A stretch of DNA of 55,245 nt from Paenibacillus sp. Soil750 (GCF_001428045.1 NZ_LMSD01000020.1:1-55245); one strand, 5' to 3'. Positions 24,062 through 34,292 are shown, counted from the first letter of the stretch. The notes: generated by a model from the sequence alone, not told the origin. Numbers and translations: made by a program.

Positions 24062-24097
24062 GCCCTGTAAGCGCAAAGCAGCTAGGAGGTTGAAGTC

Positions 24098-24973
24098 GTG
24101 GTAGAAGATAAATCATTAGCCGGCAGAATGTTCGGTATCATCAACTATTTGTTATTAACCATCATCGGATTGATTACAATCATCCCGTTCGTACACGTGG
24201 TGGCAGGATCTTTCACGACGAGTGCGGAGATGGCGACGAAGAAATTCGTCCTCATTCCAACGGATTGGAGTATTGAAGCCTATCGCTTTATTTTTTCAAC
24301 GAACACCATATTTAAAGCCATGGCGGTCTCGATTGGGACGACGGCTATCGGCACAGTGATTAGTATGTTCATCACAGCGTTGATGGCTTACGGTTTGGCA
24401 CGCAGAGATGTAGATGGGCGTAAAGTGATCATGTTCCTCGTTGTTTTTACAATGCTCTTTCATGGCGGCTTGATCCCGACGTTTCTCGTAGTAAAAGAGC
24501 TTGGTATGATCGACACCTACGCGGCGTTGATTCTTCCAACAGCAGTTAGTGCATTTAACTTAATTATTTTGAAAAACTTCTTTCAAAACATCCCGGAAGG
24601 GCTCGAAGAGTCGGCGAAAATCGACGGCTGCAGTGACTTCGGTATCCTATTCCGTATTGTTCTGCCATTATCAATGCCTGCGATTGCAACGATCTCGTTG
24701 TTCTACGCGGTAACCTATTGGAACACGTACTTGAGTGCGATTCTTTACATCAATGAAAGTGCCAAATGGCCGATTCAAGTCTTGCTGCGCCAAATTGTCG
24801 TTCTTGCCAGCGGTCTGGACGTGAGCTCTGACTTGGACAGCGCGACACCACCACCAGCGCAGTCGATCAAAATGGCCGTTATCGTCGTAGCTACGATTCC
24901 GATTCTGATTGTGTATCCGTTCTTGCAGAAGCACTTTGCTAAGGGCGCGATGATTGGATCCATTAAGGGGTAG
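24098..24973 (+). CDS. Oligosaccharide ABC transporter permease (LplC/YtcP-like)
   Basis: The protein has about 291 residues, six predicted membrane helices and the EAA loop 'GLEESAKIDGCSDFGILFRI'. The LplC/YtcP hallmark is the long conserved tail 'QKHFAKGAMIGSIKG'. It starts at GTG 24098 with TAGGAGGT upstream, 36 bases after its partner permease. No ATPase gene is in the cluster, so a shared MsmX-type ATPase is expected. Confidence 0.9.
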   Translation: MVEDKSLAGRMFGIINYLLLTIIGLITIIPFVHVVAGSFTTSAEMATKKFVLIPTDWSIEAYRFIFSTNTIFKAMAVSIGTTAIGTVISMFITALMAYGLARRDVDGRKVIMFLVVFTMLFHGGLIPTFLVVKELGMIDTYAALILPTAVSAFNLIILKNFFQNIPEGLEESAKIDGCSDFGILFRIVLPLSMPAIATISLFYAVTYWNTYLSAILYINESAKWPIQVLLRQIVVLASGLDVSSDLDSATPPPAQSIKMAVIVVATIPILIVYPFLQKHFAKGAMIGSIKG

Positions 24974-25015
24974 TCTGTAAAAGGACAAGACATCACATTA
25001 AGCGGGGAAATGCGC

Positions 25016-26167
25016 ATGACAGATGGGGAAAATCAGAGACAAGATAAGATACAAGATCAAAGTGTGGAGATCAGCAAACTCCTTGGCGAAATGGATCAAT
25101 TGTTTGATGGTTTTGGAGCGTGGCTTGGTGGGCAAAAGGATGCAGAAAGCGGCGGGTTTTATTATGCTGCAAGCTCCAGACGCATACCAGGCGGCGCTCC
25201 AGACATTGAATCTACGGCGCAAGCACTGAACATTCTGGAGCGCTGCGATTGGCTGGATGCGATGTCGACAGACATGAAGCGCGGGTGTATCCGTTTCTTT
25301 CAAAGCAAGCAAGAGGCATCGTCAGGCTACTTCTATGATGACAATCCGCTGATGCGTGAAGATGAAGTGATGGTTGCCCGCGCCATCTCCTATAGCTTGA
25401 ATGCGTTGCGCAAGCTAGGTGGGCAGCCGCTTCATGCACTGCCTTACGAAGCCCAGCAAGCGCCATCGTATATGTCCTCACCGGAGGACTATCTCGCGTG
25501 GCTGAAGTCGGTTGAGCTAACGAACAGCTGGCGAGGCTGTGATCGTCTTTCAACCTCCAGTGTGTATGTGAAGCAAGTGGAGCCGGCGAGCCGAAGAGCT
25601 GAGTTTGCCCAAAAAGCATTCGATTTCTTCGCTAATAAACAGGATCCTTTTACCGGTTTATGGGGAGAAGGGTCCTATTATGTGCGGATCTCGGGCACGT
25701 TCAAACTGCACATTTTCTATGACCACTTCAATGTTCCGTTACCAAGAGAGGAACGAATTTACCAAAGTATCCTCTATGCCTTGCGGCATGAGGAAGCCGT
25801 TGATATGTGCTATATTCGTAATCCGATTCACTTACTATCGTATATGAAGTTATCCATTCCGGCAGAAGAATTGCGAGAAATCATTTCGATTACAATGGCC
25901 AATATGAAGCGTTTGCTTCGTGCAGACGGGGGCTTCTCCCGTGAGCTGGCCCACTCGCCAACAGCACCTAACGTGGCTCAAGTGAAGGAAGACGAATATT
26001 ACCCCGACATGCCGAAGGCAGTCCATATCGGGGGTGGCGAAGTGGAAGGCGATATGAACGCTGGTACACAAGCTTTGTTGATTCGTTCGGTTTGCTACCA
26101 GTTAGCTGGCAGAATGGCACCTCCTTTGATCAAAGCTCCGATGTTCACCGTGCTGGAAAACAATTGA
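25016..26167 (+). CDS. Alpha/alpha-barrel protein of unknown function in pectin locus
   Basis: The protein has about 383 residues and is soluble, with no signal peptide. Repeated helix-rich blocks such as 'PDIESTAQALNILERC' and 'ADGGFSRELAHSP', with Gly-Gly-Phe turns, suggest an (alpha/alpha)-toroid like those of terpenoid cyclases and GH88/GH105 enzymes. I do not recognise a characterised family. Its position between permeases and the GH105 gene points to intracellular handling of pectin fragments (inference). The ATG at 25016 has GCGGGGA seven bases upstream; an ATG at 25010 lies too close to that site. Confidence 0.7.
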   Translation: MTDGENQRQDKIQDQSVEISKLLGEMDQLFDGFGAWLGGQKDAESGGFYYAASSRRIPGGAPDIESTAQALNILERCDWLDAMSTDMKRGCIRFFQSKQEASSGYFYDDNPLMREDEVMVARAISYSLNALRKLGGQPLHALPYEAQQAPSYMSSPEDYLAWLKSVELTNSWRGCDRLSTSSVYVKQVEPASRRAEFAQKAFDFFANKQDPFTGLWGEGSYYVRISGTFKLHIFYDHFNVPLPREERIYQSILYALRHEEAVDMCYIRNPIHLLSYMKLSIPAEELREIISITMANMKRLLRADGGFSRELAHSPTAPNVAQVKEDEYYPDMPKAVHIGGGEVEGDMNAGTQALLIRSVCYQLAGRMAPPLIKAPMFTVLENN

Positions 26168-26207
26168 AACGTTTAAATTCATTGTTTAAATGAAAGGGGA
26201 CCTTTGT

Positions 26208-27302
26208 ATGGCTTCTGTTCAGAGGAAAACACCACTAGAGTGGGCACAAGCTGCCTGCGACTCGATCATGGACACGCATACGCCGATGCAGCTTCCGCCC
26301 GCTGGGCGTTGGCATTATCATCAAGGCGTATTCTTGTGCGGCATGGAGATGCTCGCACAAGCAAATCCGGATACGCGCTATGACGCGTATATCCAAGGGT
26401 ATGTCGACGGCTTAGTCGACGACAACGGCAATCTCTACTTCGCGCGCGACGAGCTCGACGCGATGCAAGCTGGGCTGTTGCTGTTTCGCATCGAACAGCG
26501 CACAGGCCAGCCCAAATACCGCGCAGCTGCGGATAAGCTGCGCAATCTGCTCAAAACCCTGAACCTCACCTCCGAAGGTGGGTTCTGGCACAAAGACAAA
26601 TACGCCAACCAAATGTGGTTGGACGGTCTGTACATGGCCGGCGTATTCTCGCTGAAATACGCGAACGCCTTCGGTGAAACAAGCTTGCGCCAAACGGTGC
26701 TGCACCAAGAGCAGCTCATGCGCAAGTATATGAAAGATGAGCGCACAGGTCTACTGTACCATGCATGGGACGAAAGTCGTCGCATGCCGTGGGCGAACCC
26801 GGAAACCGGCTGCTCGCCGGAATTCTGGGGACGTTCGCTTGGCTGGTACGGCCTAGCCGTCGCGCAATTCCTCGATGAATTGCCTGCGGACGAGCCTGGG
26901 CGCGAAGCGTTGGTGAAGTCGCTGTGTGACTTCGTCTATACAATCATCCACTATCAGGACGCGAAAAGCGGTCTCTGGTATCAGGTGATCGACAAGGGTG
27001 ATCAGCCGGACAACTGGCTTGAAAGCTCCTGTACTAGCCTGTTCGTCTACACGATTGCCAAAGCCGTAAATCTCGGCATTGTTGGCCGTGAATGCGCGGC
27101 AGCGGCGTTGAAAGGGTATGAAGGTCTGTTGCATACATTGAAATTTGATGAGCAAGGTAGGGTTATTCTGCCGCTGATCTGTATTGGAACATCGGCTGGA
27201 GATTACGAGAATTATGTAACGCGTCCAACGAGTGAGAATGATCTGCATGGTGTGGGAGCTTTTGTCATGGCATGCGTTGAAATTCAGGCATTGAATAAGT
27301 AA
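26208..27302 (+). CDS. GH105/GH88 unsaturated glucuronyl/rhamnogalacturonyl hydrolase (YteR-like)
   Basis: The protein has about 364 residues with no signal peptide, so it acts in the cytoplasm. The (alpha/alpha)6-barrel landmarks 'RWHYHQGVFLCGMEML', 'QMWLDGLYMAGVFSLKYA' (catalytic Asp near residue 139), 'WGRSLGWYGLAVAQFLDELP' and 'WLESSCTSLFVYTIAKAV' match the YteR/YesR family. It hydrates the unsaturated uronic acid at the end of lyase products, releasing it from the imported oligosaccharide. This fits the PL9 lyase encoded downstream. AAAGGGGA lies seven bases before ATG 26208. A GH28 gene follows after 19 bases. Confidence 0.9.
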   Translation: MASVQRKTPLEWAQAACDSIMDTHTPMQLPPAGRWHYHQGVFLCGMEMLAQANPDTRYDAYIQGYVDGLVDDNGNLYFARDELDAMQAGLLLFRIEQRTGQPKYRAAADKLRNLLKTLNLTSEGGFWHKDKYANQMWLDGLYMAGVFSLKYANAFGETSLRQTVLHQEQLMRKYMKDERTGLLYHAWDESRRMPWANPETGCSPEFWGRSLGWYGLAVAQFLDELPADEPGREALVKSLCDFVYTIIHYQDAKSGLWYQVIDKGDQPDNWLESSCTSLFVYTIAKAVNLGIVGRECAAAALKGYEGLLHTLKFDEQGRVILPLICIGTSAGDYENYVTRPTSENDLHGVGAFVMACVEIQALNK

Positions 27303-27321
27303 GGTACCGAAGGAGCTACCT

Positions 27322-28809
27322 ATGGCGATAATTAACATAACAACATTCGGCGCTGTTGGTGACGGCGAAACGGATAATACGCAGGCCATCGCAGCAGCGA
27401 TTGAGGCCTGCTCCCTGCAAGGGGGCGGTACAGTTTATGTACCTGCTGGGACGTATCTCACCGGCCGGATTGAGCTGCGCAGTTACATGACGTTGGAGCT
27501 TGAGACGGGCGCAAAGCTAATGTTTATCAACGAGTTCGCCAAGTATCCGCTTGTACAGACGCGCTGGTCCGGTTACGAATGCTACGGGTACTCTCCGCTT
27601 ATTTATGGGAGAGGCTTGAAGAAGGTGTCTATCAAAGGTGATGGCATCATCGACGGTCAAGGCAGTGCTTGGTGGCAAGCGTACCGTGAGATTCGCAAAG
27701 GCGGCACGGTGGACTCGGCACAAACGCAAGAACTCAAGGTGAAGAATCAGACTTTGCTGGAAACGGTGAAGAGCAATATCGTGGAGTGGTCCTCCCAATT
27801 TCTAAGACCGCCGTTGCTGCAATTAATTGATTGTGAAGGCGTTAGACTGGAAGGTATAACCTTGCAGAACTCTCCTTTCTGGAATACACATTTGGTCTAT
27901 TGCTCAGATGTTCAGCTTCACGGGGTTTCGATTAAGAACCCGAATGATACGCCTAATGGCGATGGGCTGGATATCGACTCGTGCCAAAATGTCCGTATTT
28001 CCGATTGCTTCTTCGATGTTGGCGATGACTGTTTGTGCATTAAATCCGGCATCGATGAAGATGGCCGACGGGTGGGCAAGCCATCCGAGAATATCGTGAT
28101 TACCAACTGTACGATGTTGAGAGGACATGGCGGTGTCGTGCTCGGCAGCGAGATGGCTGGCGGTATTCGCAATGTGGTTATATCCAATTGTATTTTCACA
28201 GGGACGGATCGCGGCATACGGATGAAAACGAATCGCGCCCGCGGCGGGTATATCAAGAATGTTTTAGTTAGCAATATCTACATGGAAGATGTGTTCTGTC
28301 CATTAACGATCAACTCGTTCTATCGGCACGGGGTTGACGAAAGCGATCCGTTGATCAGCAGTCCAGACGCCGTTCCCGTAACGGAATGCACACCTGTGAT
28401 CGAACACATTCGGATCCATCAAGTAACATCGAAAAGGACTCGCGCAGCTGCTGGTTTCCTCTATGGATTGCCAGAGATGCCGATTCGTGACGTGCAGTTA
28501 TCTCATGTTCACATCGAGATGACGACGGATCCTGCGGAGCAGGGAGATGAGCCTGACATGGTGCGCGAGAAGTTAATCATGGCTGGCGACGGCATGTTGT
28601 GCAAGCATGTAGCGGATTTGGAGCTTCATCATGTGCGTATCGAAACGCGTCAAGGTCCTGCTCTTTGTTTGGAAGATGTGCGTGGCGTTGATGTTCATTC
28701 GCTTTCGATGAAGGAGAGGCATACGGCGACGCCGGTTGTACAAGCAACGCGAGCCGAGGGGTTGTTCCTATCTGGAAGGCAGTCGACAGAGTCAGGCTAT
28801 CTGGGTTGA
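27322..28809 (+). CDS. GH28 polygalacturonase-family hydrolase
   Basis: The protein has about 495 residues and no signal peptide, and is probably an intracellular exo-acting GH28 enzyme. It begins 'INITTFGAVGDGETDNTQAI', the usual beta-helix cap. All four GH28 blocks are seen: N-P-N-D-T-P-N-G-D-G-L-D-I-D, VGDDCLCIKSG (catalytic Asp pair), RGHGGVVLGSE (catalytic His) and RGIRMKT (substrate Arg/Lys). It cleaves galacturonic-acid linkages in imported oligomers. GAAGGAGC precedes the ATG. It is the last gene before a small terminator hairpin. Confidence 0.92.
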   Translation: MAIINITTFGAVGDGETDNTQAIAAAIEACSLQGGGTVYVPAGTYLTGRIELRSYMTLELETGAKLMFINEFAKYPLVQTRWSGYECYGYSPLIYGRGLKKVSIKGDGIIDGQGSAWWQAYREIRKGGTVDSAQTQELKVKNQTLLETVKSNIVEWSSQFLRPPLLQLIDCEGVRLEGITLQNSPFWNTHLVYCSDVQLHGVSIKNPNDTPNGDGLDIDSCQNVRISDCFFDVGDDCLCIKSGIDEDGRRVGKPSENIVITNCTMLRGHGGVVLGSEMAGGIRNVVISNCIFTGTDRGIRMKTNRARGGYIKNVLVSNIYMEDVFCPLTINSFYRHGVDESDPLISSPDAVPVTECTPVIEHIRIHQVTSKRTRAAAGFLYGLPEMPIRDVQLSHVHIEMTTDPAEQGDEPDMVREKLIMAGDGMLCKHVADLELHHVRIETRQGPALCLEDVRGVDVHSLSMKERHTATPVVQATRAEGLFLSGRQSTESGYLG

Positions 28810-28832
28810 AGTGAGTGGGATCTGGAGGTAAT

Positions 28833-28855
28833 GGGCGCTGGATGGCGTCCTTTTT
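28833..28855 (+). terminator. Terminator hairpin before the pectate lyase gene
   Basis: GGGCGC (28833-28838) pairs with GCGTCC (28845-28850), one G-T wobble, followed by TTTTT. It lies in the gap between the GH28 and PL9 genes. Confidence 0.6.
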
Positions 28856-28901
28856 CTCGCCAAAAAGTAAGCGCATACAAAGAATGTTGGAGGGATGTTA
28901 C

Positions 28902-31900
28902 TTGAAACAACATAAACGGTTGTTGGCAATGGTTTTGTCACTTGTTTTAGTATTATCGATGATTCCTTTTGGCGGATCCGCTGCAGCAATTGGGGATTGG
29001 CAATTTAGCGCTTTCGGGAATAGTACAAGTGCAGCAAATAATCCTAGTCCTACTGTAAATCAAGATGGTTCCATCACGTTAGAAGCTAAAAACGGCAAAT
29101 TTGCATCAGATAACGAAGGCTTATCTTTTTATTACAAGACATTAGACGTACCTGCGGATGCCAATTTTGAAATTTCGGCGAAAGCAAAAATAGTGAACTT
29201 TAACAGTAATGCTACCCCAAACTCTCCAACCCAAAAATCTTTTGGATTAATGCTGCGCGGCAGTGTGGGGTCTAGTAACAGCTCACAAACATCCAACTAT
29301 GTAGCAGTGGGTGGTTTTGGTGTCACGGCTACGACAAGCATTATGCAGGCAGTTTATAAAAAAGGCGTTGTTGGAACATCAACTACCACAGGTACTCAAA
29401 CAAAGCTTCCATTTAGCGATTTGAATGCTCCAACTGCAGATGAAGAGTATGTGCTGAAAATCAGAAAAACAGGGGATGCCTATGTCGTAACAGCTAACGG
29501 CAAAAGTGAAAAATTCAAGCTGGATAGTTTATTCGGCAGCCAAATCTATGTCGGTATGTATGCGGCAAGAGATGCAAAAATCACGTTCAGTGATTTCGAC
29601 ATTAAAGTAGATCCTAGAGCTCCAATTCAATTAAAACTAGACACGACTTCAATGAAAACGGAGTATTTGAAAGATACAAGTTTAGATACAAGCGGTTTAA
29701 AGGTGACAGCCGTATATACGGATAATAGTGAGGAAGTTCTTTCGACAAACGATTATGTGATTACGGGTTTTGATAGTAGTCAATTAAGAACAGTCCCGAT
29801 TACGATTAGCTTTAACGGCGCGTTCCAAACGATTAATCTTACCATCGTGCCTTTAACAGCTACGGCATTGGGAATCAAATATTTTCCTGCCAAGACGGAA
29901 TATTATGTAGGAGATCTATTTGATCCTGAAGGTTTCGTTGTTGCGGCAGCCTACAATTCAGGGGTCATGACAGATCTAACAAGTGATAAATACACGTTCT
30001 CCATTCCGGAAGCAACGGTAACAGGTTCCACGTATGCCTTCGATACTCCCGGAACAAAGATCGTTACAGTCAGATCAACGGAGACGCTTTCAACGATCAC
30101 AACATTTAACGTAACTGTAAATGGCGCTCAAATGACTGGTTTGGAAGTTGCACAGCCTCCACAAAAAACACTTTACTATCTAGGCGATTCGTTTAAACCT
30201 AACGGGATGGTTGTGTATGCACGCTATAGTGACAATTCGAAAGTAAGACTTTTGTCCAAAGATTATACAACCGCACTCGACACAACCACTGCGGGTTCGA
30301 AGCCAGTTGTCATTTCGTACAGAGGACAACAAGCTAATGTCGCTGTTACGGTCAAACAAAAAGAATTAACGGGGATTCAAGTTACGCAATATCCTAAAAC
30401 AACCTATCGAGTCGGTGAAGATGTAAACACTAGCGGATTAACGGTTTCAAAATTGTACGACAACAAAGATGAAGAAGTTCTAGCACCAGCTGACTATACA
30501 ATCGATAGCTCGAATTATTCAAAGAACATAGCTGGCGTCTATGACATTAAGATCATTCCTACCGATGGAAGCATTGGGCATATCGTCTATAAAGTAACAG
30601 TTAGAGAGCAGATGGCCTATACATGGAATCCGATTAGATTCGGCCAATCTTCGTCTGCAGGCAGTAATATCATTACGCCTAAAGTAGATGGAAGCGTACA
30701 ACTAGTTGCTTTAGACGGCGGTGGTAAGGTTACTGGCGATCATGATGGTATTTCCTTTTACTACGTAGAATTGGACGCTATGAAAGATAACTTTGTCTTA
30801 TCGGCAGACATTAAAGTCAATGCTTATGCGAAAACACCTTACGACGGCCAAGAATCTTTCGGGATTATGGCGAGGGATGCCATTGGAACTGCAGGTGATT
30901 CTAGTGTATTCGCCTCCAACATTGCAGCTGTTGGTGGATACAGCGGTGGCACAACCAAAGACAATGGCACACAATTATTCGTAAGATCAGGTGTCGAATC
31001 TAGTGATGGCAAAGGCAGCAAGGGCATTCAAAACGTGATGTTAAGAAATGAAAGGCCTTCATCGAGTAACACACCTTATAAGCTCACGCTCACCAAAACG
31101 AATAGCGGATTCACTGGAAAGATTAACAATGAGCAGGAGCAAAAGATTTTTGTTCCAGACATTATGAGTGTTCAAGATTCCAAAATGTATGTAGGGTTTT
31201 ATACGGCTCGTCTTGCAACAATTGATGTTAGTAATATCGAACTGAAAGTAACGGCAGCAGAAACGGATACGCCTAAGATTGAGGCTCCTAATCTGCCTGT
31301 TACACCTGATTTCCAGTTTGTCTCTCTAGATAAAACTTCAAAAATGGATTATTCCTTATCCGTAAAGTCGAATGCAAAAGGCACGGTAACGATTAAACAG
31401 GATCAACATGTCATCGCAACAGAATTGAACGTTGAAGCAGGTAAAATGATTACCTTACCTACAACAGTTACCCAGAATACATACACGAACTTTAGCGCTG
31501 TGTTTTTACCAAATGATACGCAGCTGTTGACGTCGTATGATAAACGGGTAGCCAACTTTTCAGTATCTATGAAGACGTTTGTTCCAGGCGGTGATATCTA
31601 TGTATCGCCAACAGGTACAAGTGCTGGTACAGGTACAATAGATAGTCCACTTGATCTTGACACAGCTATTGCTTATGTGAGCACAGGGCAGAAGATCATC
31701 CTGCAAGATGGTAGATATGTACGAAATGCCAAGCTTGATATTAAGAAGGGCAATGACGGTACGCCTACAGCCAACAAATATCTCGAGGCAGCTCCAGGTG
31801 CGACGCCAATTATTGATTTTGATAAGAAATCCGAAGGTGTCGTGTTGAGCGGGAATTATTGGCATATTAAAGGCATTGATTTTACGCGCACAGGTCCTAA

Positions 31901-34253
31901 CACGAAGGGTTTTACAGTAGGCGGCAATTATAACATCGTGGAGCAAAGCAGATTTTATGCTAATGGTGACACAGGGCTGCAAATTAGCAGTACGGACGGA
32001 TCAACTGACAAAACAACATGGCCGTCTTATAACCTGATTTTGAACAGTGAATCCTTTGATAATATAGATCCATCCAATAACAATGCCGATGGTTTTGCAG
32101 CAAAACTGACAGCTGGTCCAGGCAATGTGTTCCGTGGTGATATTGCCCACAATAACATTGATGATGGTTGGGACCTTTATACCAAAGTGGGATCAGGTGC
32201 GATAGGCGCTGTAACCATTGAAGATAGTATTGCCTACAATAACGGGACGTTAACGAATGGCAGAGTAGGCGAAGGGGACAAGAATGGTTTCAAGCTAGGT
32301 GGCGAAGGCATTCACGTACCACATATGATTCGCAACAGTATTGCTTTTGGTAATGGTGCTAATGGTTTTACAAGTAATAGTAATCCTGGTGTCAGAGCTG
32401 AAAATAATATTGGCTTTAACAATGCCAAAGGCAACTTAAGTTTCACAACGTATTCAGGCATACCTACTGATTTCACAATTAATGGCTTTGTATCCTATCA
32501 AAAAACGGTATCTGTCAAAGATAGTTACCCAGCAGAATTAAAAGCCGACAATAACTATATGTTTGACGGTTCCAAATCTGTTAACAAATCAGGTATTCAA
32601 CTTACAGATGCAAACTTTACAAGTCTAGAACCGGTTGAATCATACACGAGAAATGAAGACGGCAGCATAAACTTGGGGACATTCCTTCAACTTATCGCAC
32701 CGCTTTCTGCTCCGACAAACCTGACTGCATCCGCAAGTGACGCAAAAGCGATATTAACATGGAGGACCGTTACTGGTGCTACTTACTATAACGTTTATCG
32801 TGGAATGGCTGAAAATGGTTCATATGATAAAATTGCAACAAACGTTACGAATGCAACGTATACAAATAGCGAATTAACTAACGGCCTAACTTATTATTAC
32901 AAGGTAACTGGAGTAAATGATTTGGGGGAAGGTCAATATTCGAATTTAGCAAGTGTAGTGCCTTATAAATCAAATGGTAGCTCATCTGGAGGTTCGGCAG
33001 CACCTACTGAGGCTCTAACAAGCAACGATGGTGGTGTGCAAGTATTAATCCCTCCAGTGAATCAAACGATTAATGGAAAAATTGTTGCGGTCGTTACGGT
33101 AGATGGCGGCACATTGGGGAAAGCATTTGATGCACTCAAATCCAATGAATCCAAAAAAATTACGATTGATGTAAAAAGCAATGAAGGGACTGCTAAAGTT
33201 CAGATGGATGCTAACGCCTTATCGGCAGGTCTGAAAAACGCGCCAGATACAGTGTTGTCCATTAAAAGTAATGATGTTACTTACGATCTCCCTGCCAAAT
33301 CGTTGGATCTTGGGAATATAGCGACAGCGCTTGGTACCGATGTAAGTCATGTGAAAATTAATATCTCTATCGAAAAGGTAACCGGCCCTACGGCTGAACT
33401 GATTAACGCTAAGGTGAAACAAGCTGGATTAATACTGCTTTCAGGTGCAGTTGATTTCACCATTACCGCAGAAGGCAACGAGAAGACGGTAAAGGTGGAC
33501 AATTTTGGGAATACGTACGTGCCAAGAACGATTACCTTGGTTAAAACAGTACATTCCAATCAACTAACTGCGGTATTGTTCAACCCGGAAACCGGGGAGA
33601 TGTCTTTCGTTCCTGCGATAGTAACAACCGTAAATGGTAAGGCCGAAGTCACGATCAAGCGTCAGGGTAACAGTATCTACACCGTTGTTCAAGCTTCGAA
33701 GACTTTTGACGACGTAAAGGGACATTGGGCGAAGAATGAGATCGAATTGTTGGCTTCCAAATTAGTGATCAAGGGTACTTCGGATACTACTTTTGGACCT
33801 AACAATCACATTACGCGTGCCGAATTTGCGGCTCTTCTGGTTAGATCACTTGGTTTAAAAGAAGAGGCATCAACACGTTTCACGGATGTACCTGCGAGCA
33901 GTTGGTTTGCGGGGACAGCGGGTGCATCGGCTAAAGCTGGTTTGATCGAAGGATTAGAAGATAGTACGTTCAGACCGAATGAAAGAATAACGAGAGAGCA
34001 GATGGCGGTCATGATCACGCGAGCGATGACATTTGCCGGGAAGTCAGCTGCAGTTGACCTCAAGCAATCAGACAAATTTACGGATAGCGTGGGTTTGAGT
34101 GCGTGGTCCAAAGATGCCGTAGCTAGGGCGGTGAGCGCTGGTATTGTAAACGGCGTAACCGAAACAGAATTTGTCCCTGCAGCTCCAGCGACTAGAGCGG
34201 AAGCAGCGGTCATGCTGAAGAGATTCTTACAATTTGTTCAGTTTATCAATTAG
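28902..34253 (+). CDS. Large SLH-anchored pectate lyase, PL9 family
   Basis: A secreted cell-surface enzyme of about 1783 residues. Domains: signal peptide (1-29, ending SAAA); lectin-like module 1 (about 30-245); four Big_3-type Ig-like repeats (about 247-570); lectin-like module 2, a paralogue of the first (about 571-786); PL9 beta-helix (about 895-1265) with NNADGFAAKL, DDGWDLYTK, NGFKLGGEGIHV and NSIAFGNGANGFTSNSNP; fibronectin type III (about 1269-1355); Ser/Gly linker and an unassigned region; three SLH domains (about 1600-1783). PL9 enzymes cleave polygalacturonate by Ca-dependent beta-elimination, yielding unsaturated oligomers for the importer and GH105 enzyme. I start at TTG 28902, since GGAGGG lies seven bases before it; an ATG at 28884 precedes that site. 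AT-rich codon use differs from neighbours. Confidence 0.9.
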   Translation: MKQHKRLLAMVLSLVLVLSMIPFGGSAAAIGDWQFSAFGNSTSAANNPSPTVNQDGSITLEAKNGKFASDNEGLSFYYKTLDVPADANFEISAKAKIVNFNSNATPNSPTQKSFGLMLRGSVGSSNSSQTSNYVAVGGFGVTATTSIMQAVYKKGVVGTSTTTGTQTKLPFSDLNAPTADEEYVLKIRKTGDAYVVTANGKSEKFKLDSLFGSQIYVGMYAARDAKITFSDFDIKVDPRAPIQLKLDTTSMKTEYLKDTSLDTSGLKVTAVYTDNSEEVLSTNDYVITGFDSSQLRTVPITISFNGAFQTINLTIVPLTATALGIKYFPAKTEYYVGDLFDPEGFVVAAAYNSGVMTDLTSDKYTFSIPEATVTGSTYAFDTPGTKIVTVRSTETLSTITTFNVTVNGAQMTGLEVAQPPQKTLYYLGDSFKPNGMVVYARYSDNSKVRLLSKDYTTALDTTTAGSKPVVISYRGQQANVAVTVKQKELTGIQVTQYPKTTYRVGEDVNTSGLTVSKLYDNKDEEVLAPADYTIDSSNYSKNIAGVYDIKIIPTDGSIGHIVYKVTVREQMAYTWNPIRFGQSSSAGSNIITPKVDGSVQLVALDGGGKVTGDHDGISFYYVELDAMKDNFVLSADIKVNAYAKTPYDGQESFGIMARDAIGTAGDSSVFASNIAAVGGYSGGTTKDNGTQLFVRSGVESSDGKGSKGIQNVMLRNERPSSSNTPYKLTLTKTNSGFTGKINNEQEQKIFVPDIMSVQDSKMYVGFYTARLATIDVSNIELKVTAAETDTPKIEAPNLPVTPDFQFVSLDKTSKMDYSLSVKSNAKGTVTIKQDQHVIATELNVEAGKMITLPTTVTQNTYTNFSAVFLPNDTQLLTSYDKRVANFSVSMKTFVPGGDIYVSPTGTSAGTGTIDSPLDLDTAIAYVSTGQKIILQDGRYVRNAKLDIKKGNDGTPTANKYLEAAPGATPIIDFDKKSEGVVLSGNYWHIKGIDFTRTGPNTKGFTVGGNYNIVEQSRFYANGDTGLQISSTDGSTDKTTWPSYNLILNSESFDNIDPSNNNADGFAAKLTAGPGNVFRGDIAHNNIDDGWDLYTKVGSGAIGAVTIEDSIAYNNGTLTNGRVGEGDKNGFKLGGEGIHVPHMIRNSIAFGNGANGFTSNSNPGVRAENNIGFNNAKGNLSFTTYSGIPTDFTINGFVSYQKTVSVKDSYPAELKADNNYMFDGSKSVNKSGIQLTDANFTSLEPVESYTRNEDGSINLGTFLQLIAPLSAPTNLTASASDAKAILTWRTVTGATYYNVYRGMAENGSYDKIATNVTNATYTNSELTNGLTYYYKVTGVNDLGEGQYSNLASVVPYKSNGSSSGGSAAPTEALTSNDGGVQVLIPPVNQTINGKIVAVVTVDGGTLGKAFDALKSNESKKITIDVKSNEGTAKVQMDANALSAGLKNAPDTVLSIKSNDVTYDLPAKSLDLGNIATALGTDVSHVKINISIEKVTGPTAELINAKVKQAGLILLSGAVDFTITAEGNEKTVKVDNFGNTYVPRTITLVKTVHSNQLTAVLFNPETGEMSFVPAIVTTVNGKAEVTIKRQGNSIYTVVQASKTFDDVKGHWAKNEIELLASKLVIKGTSDTTFGPNNHITRAEFAALLVRSLGLKEEASTRFTDVPASSWFAGTAGASAKAGLIEGLEDSTFRPNERITREQMAVMITRAMTFAGKSAAVDLKQSDKFTDSVGLSAWSKDAVARAVSAGIVNGVTETEFVPAAPATRAEAAVMLKRFLQFVQFIN

Positions 34254-34263
34254 TTTCTTGTTG

Positions 34264-34292
34264 AAGGACGTCCTTTCAGGGCGTCCTTTTTA
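34264..34292 (+). terminator. Terminator of the pectate lyase gene
   Basis: AAGGACG-t-CCT (34264-34274), loop TTC, AGG-g-CGTCCTT (34278-34288) and a T-run. Confidence 0.85.

Noticed and set aside
26168..26207. GTTTAAAT repeated twice as an operator before the GH105 gene
   Set aside because: Only 8 bp, AT-rich and next to a ribosome site inside an operon; not enough to support a site.
26853..27389. 178-codon antisense frame over the GH105/GH28 junction
   Set aside because: Overlaps two well-supported genes and has no ribosome site.
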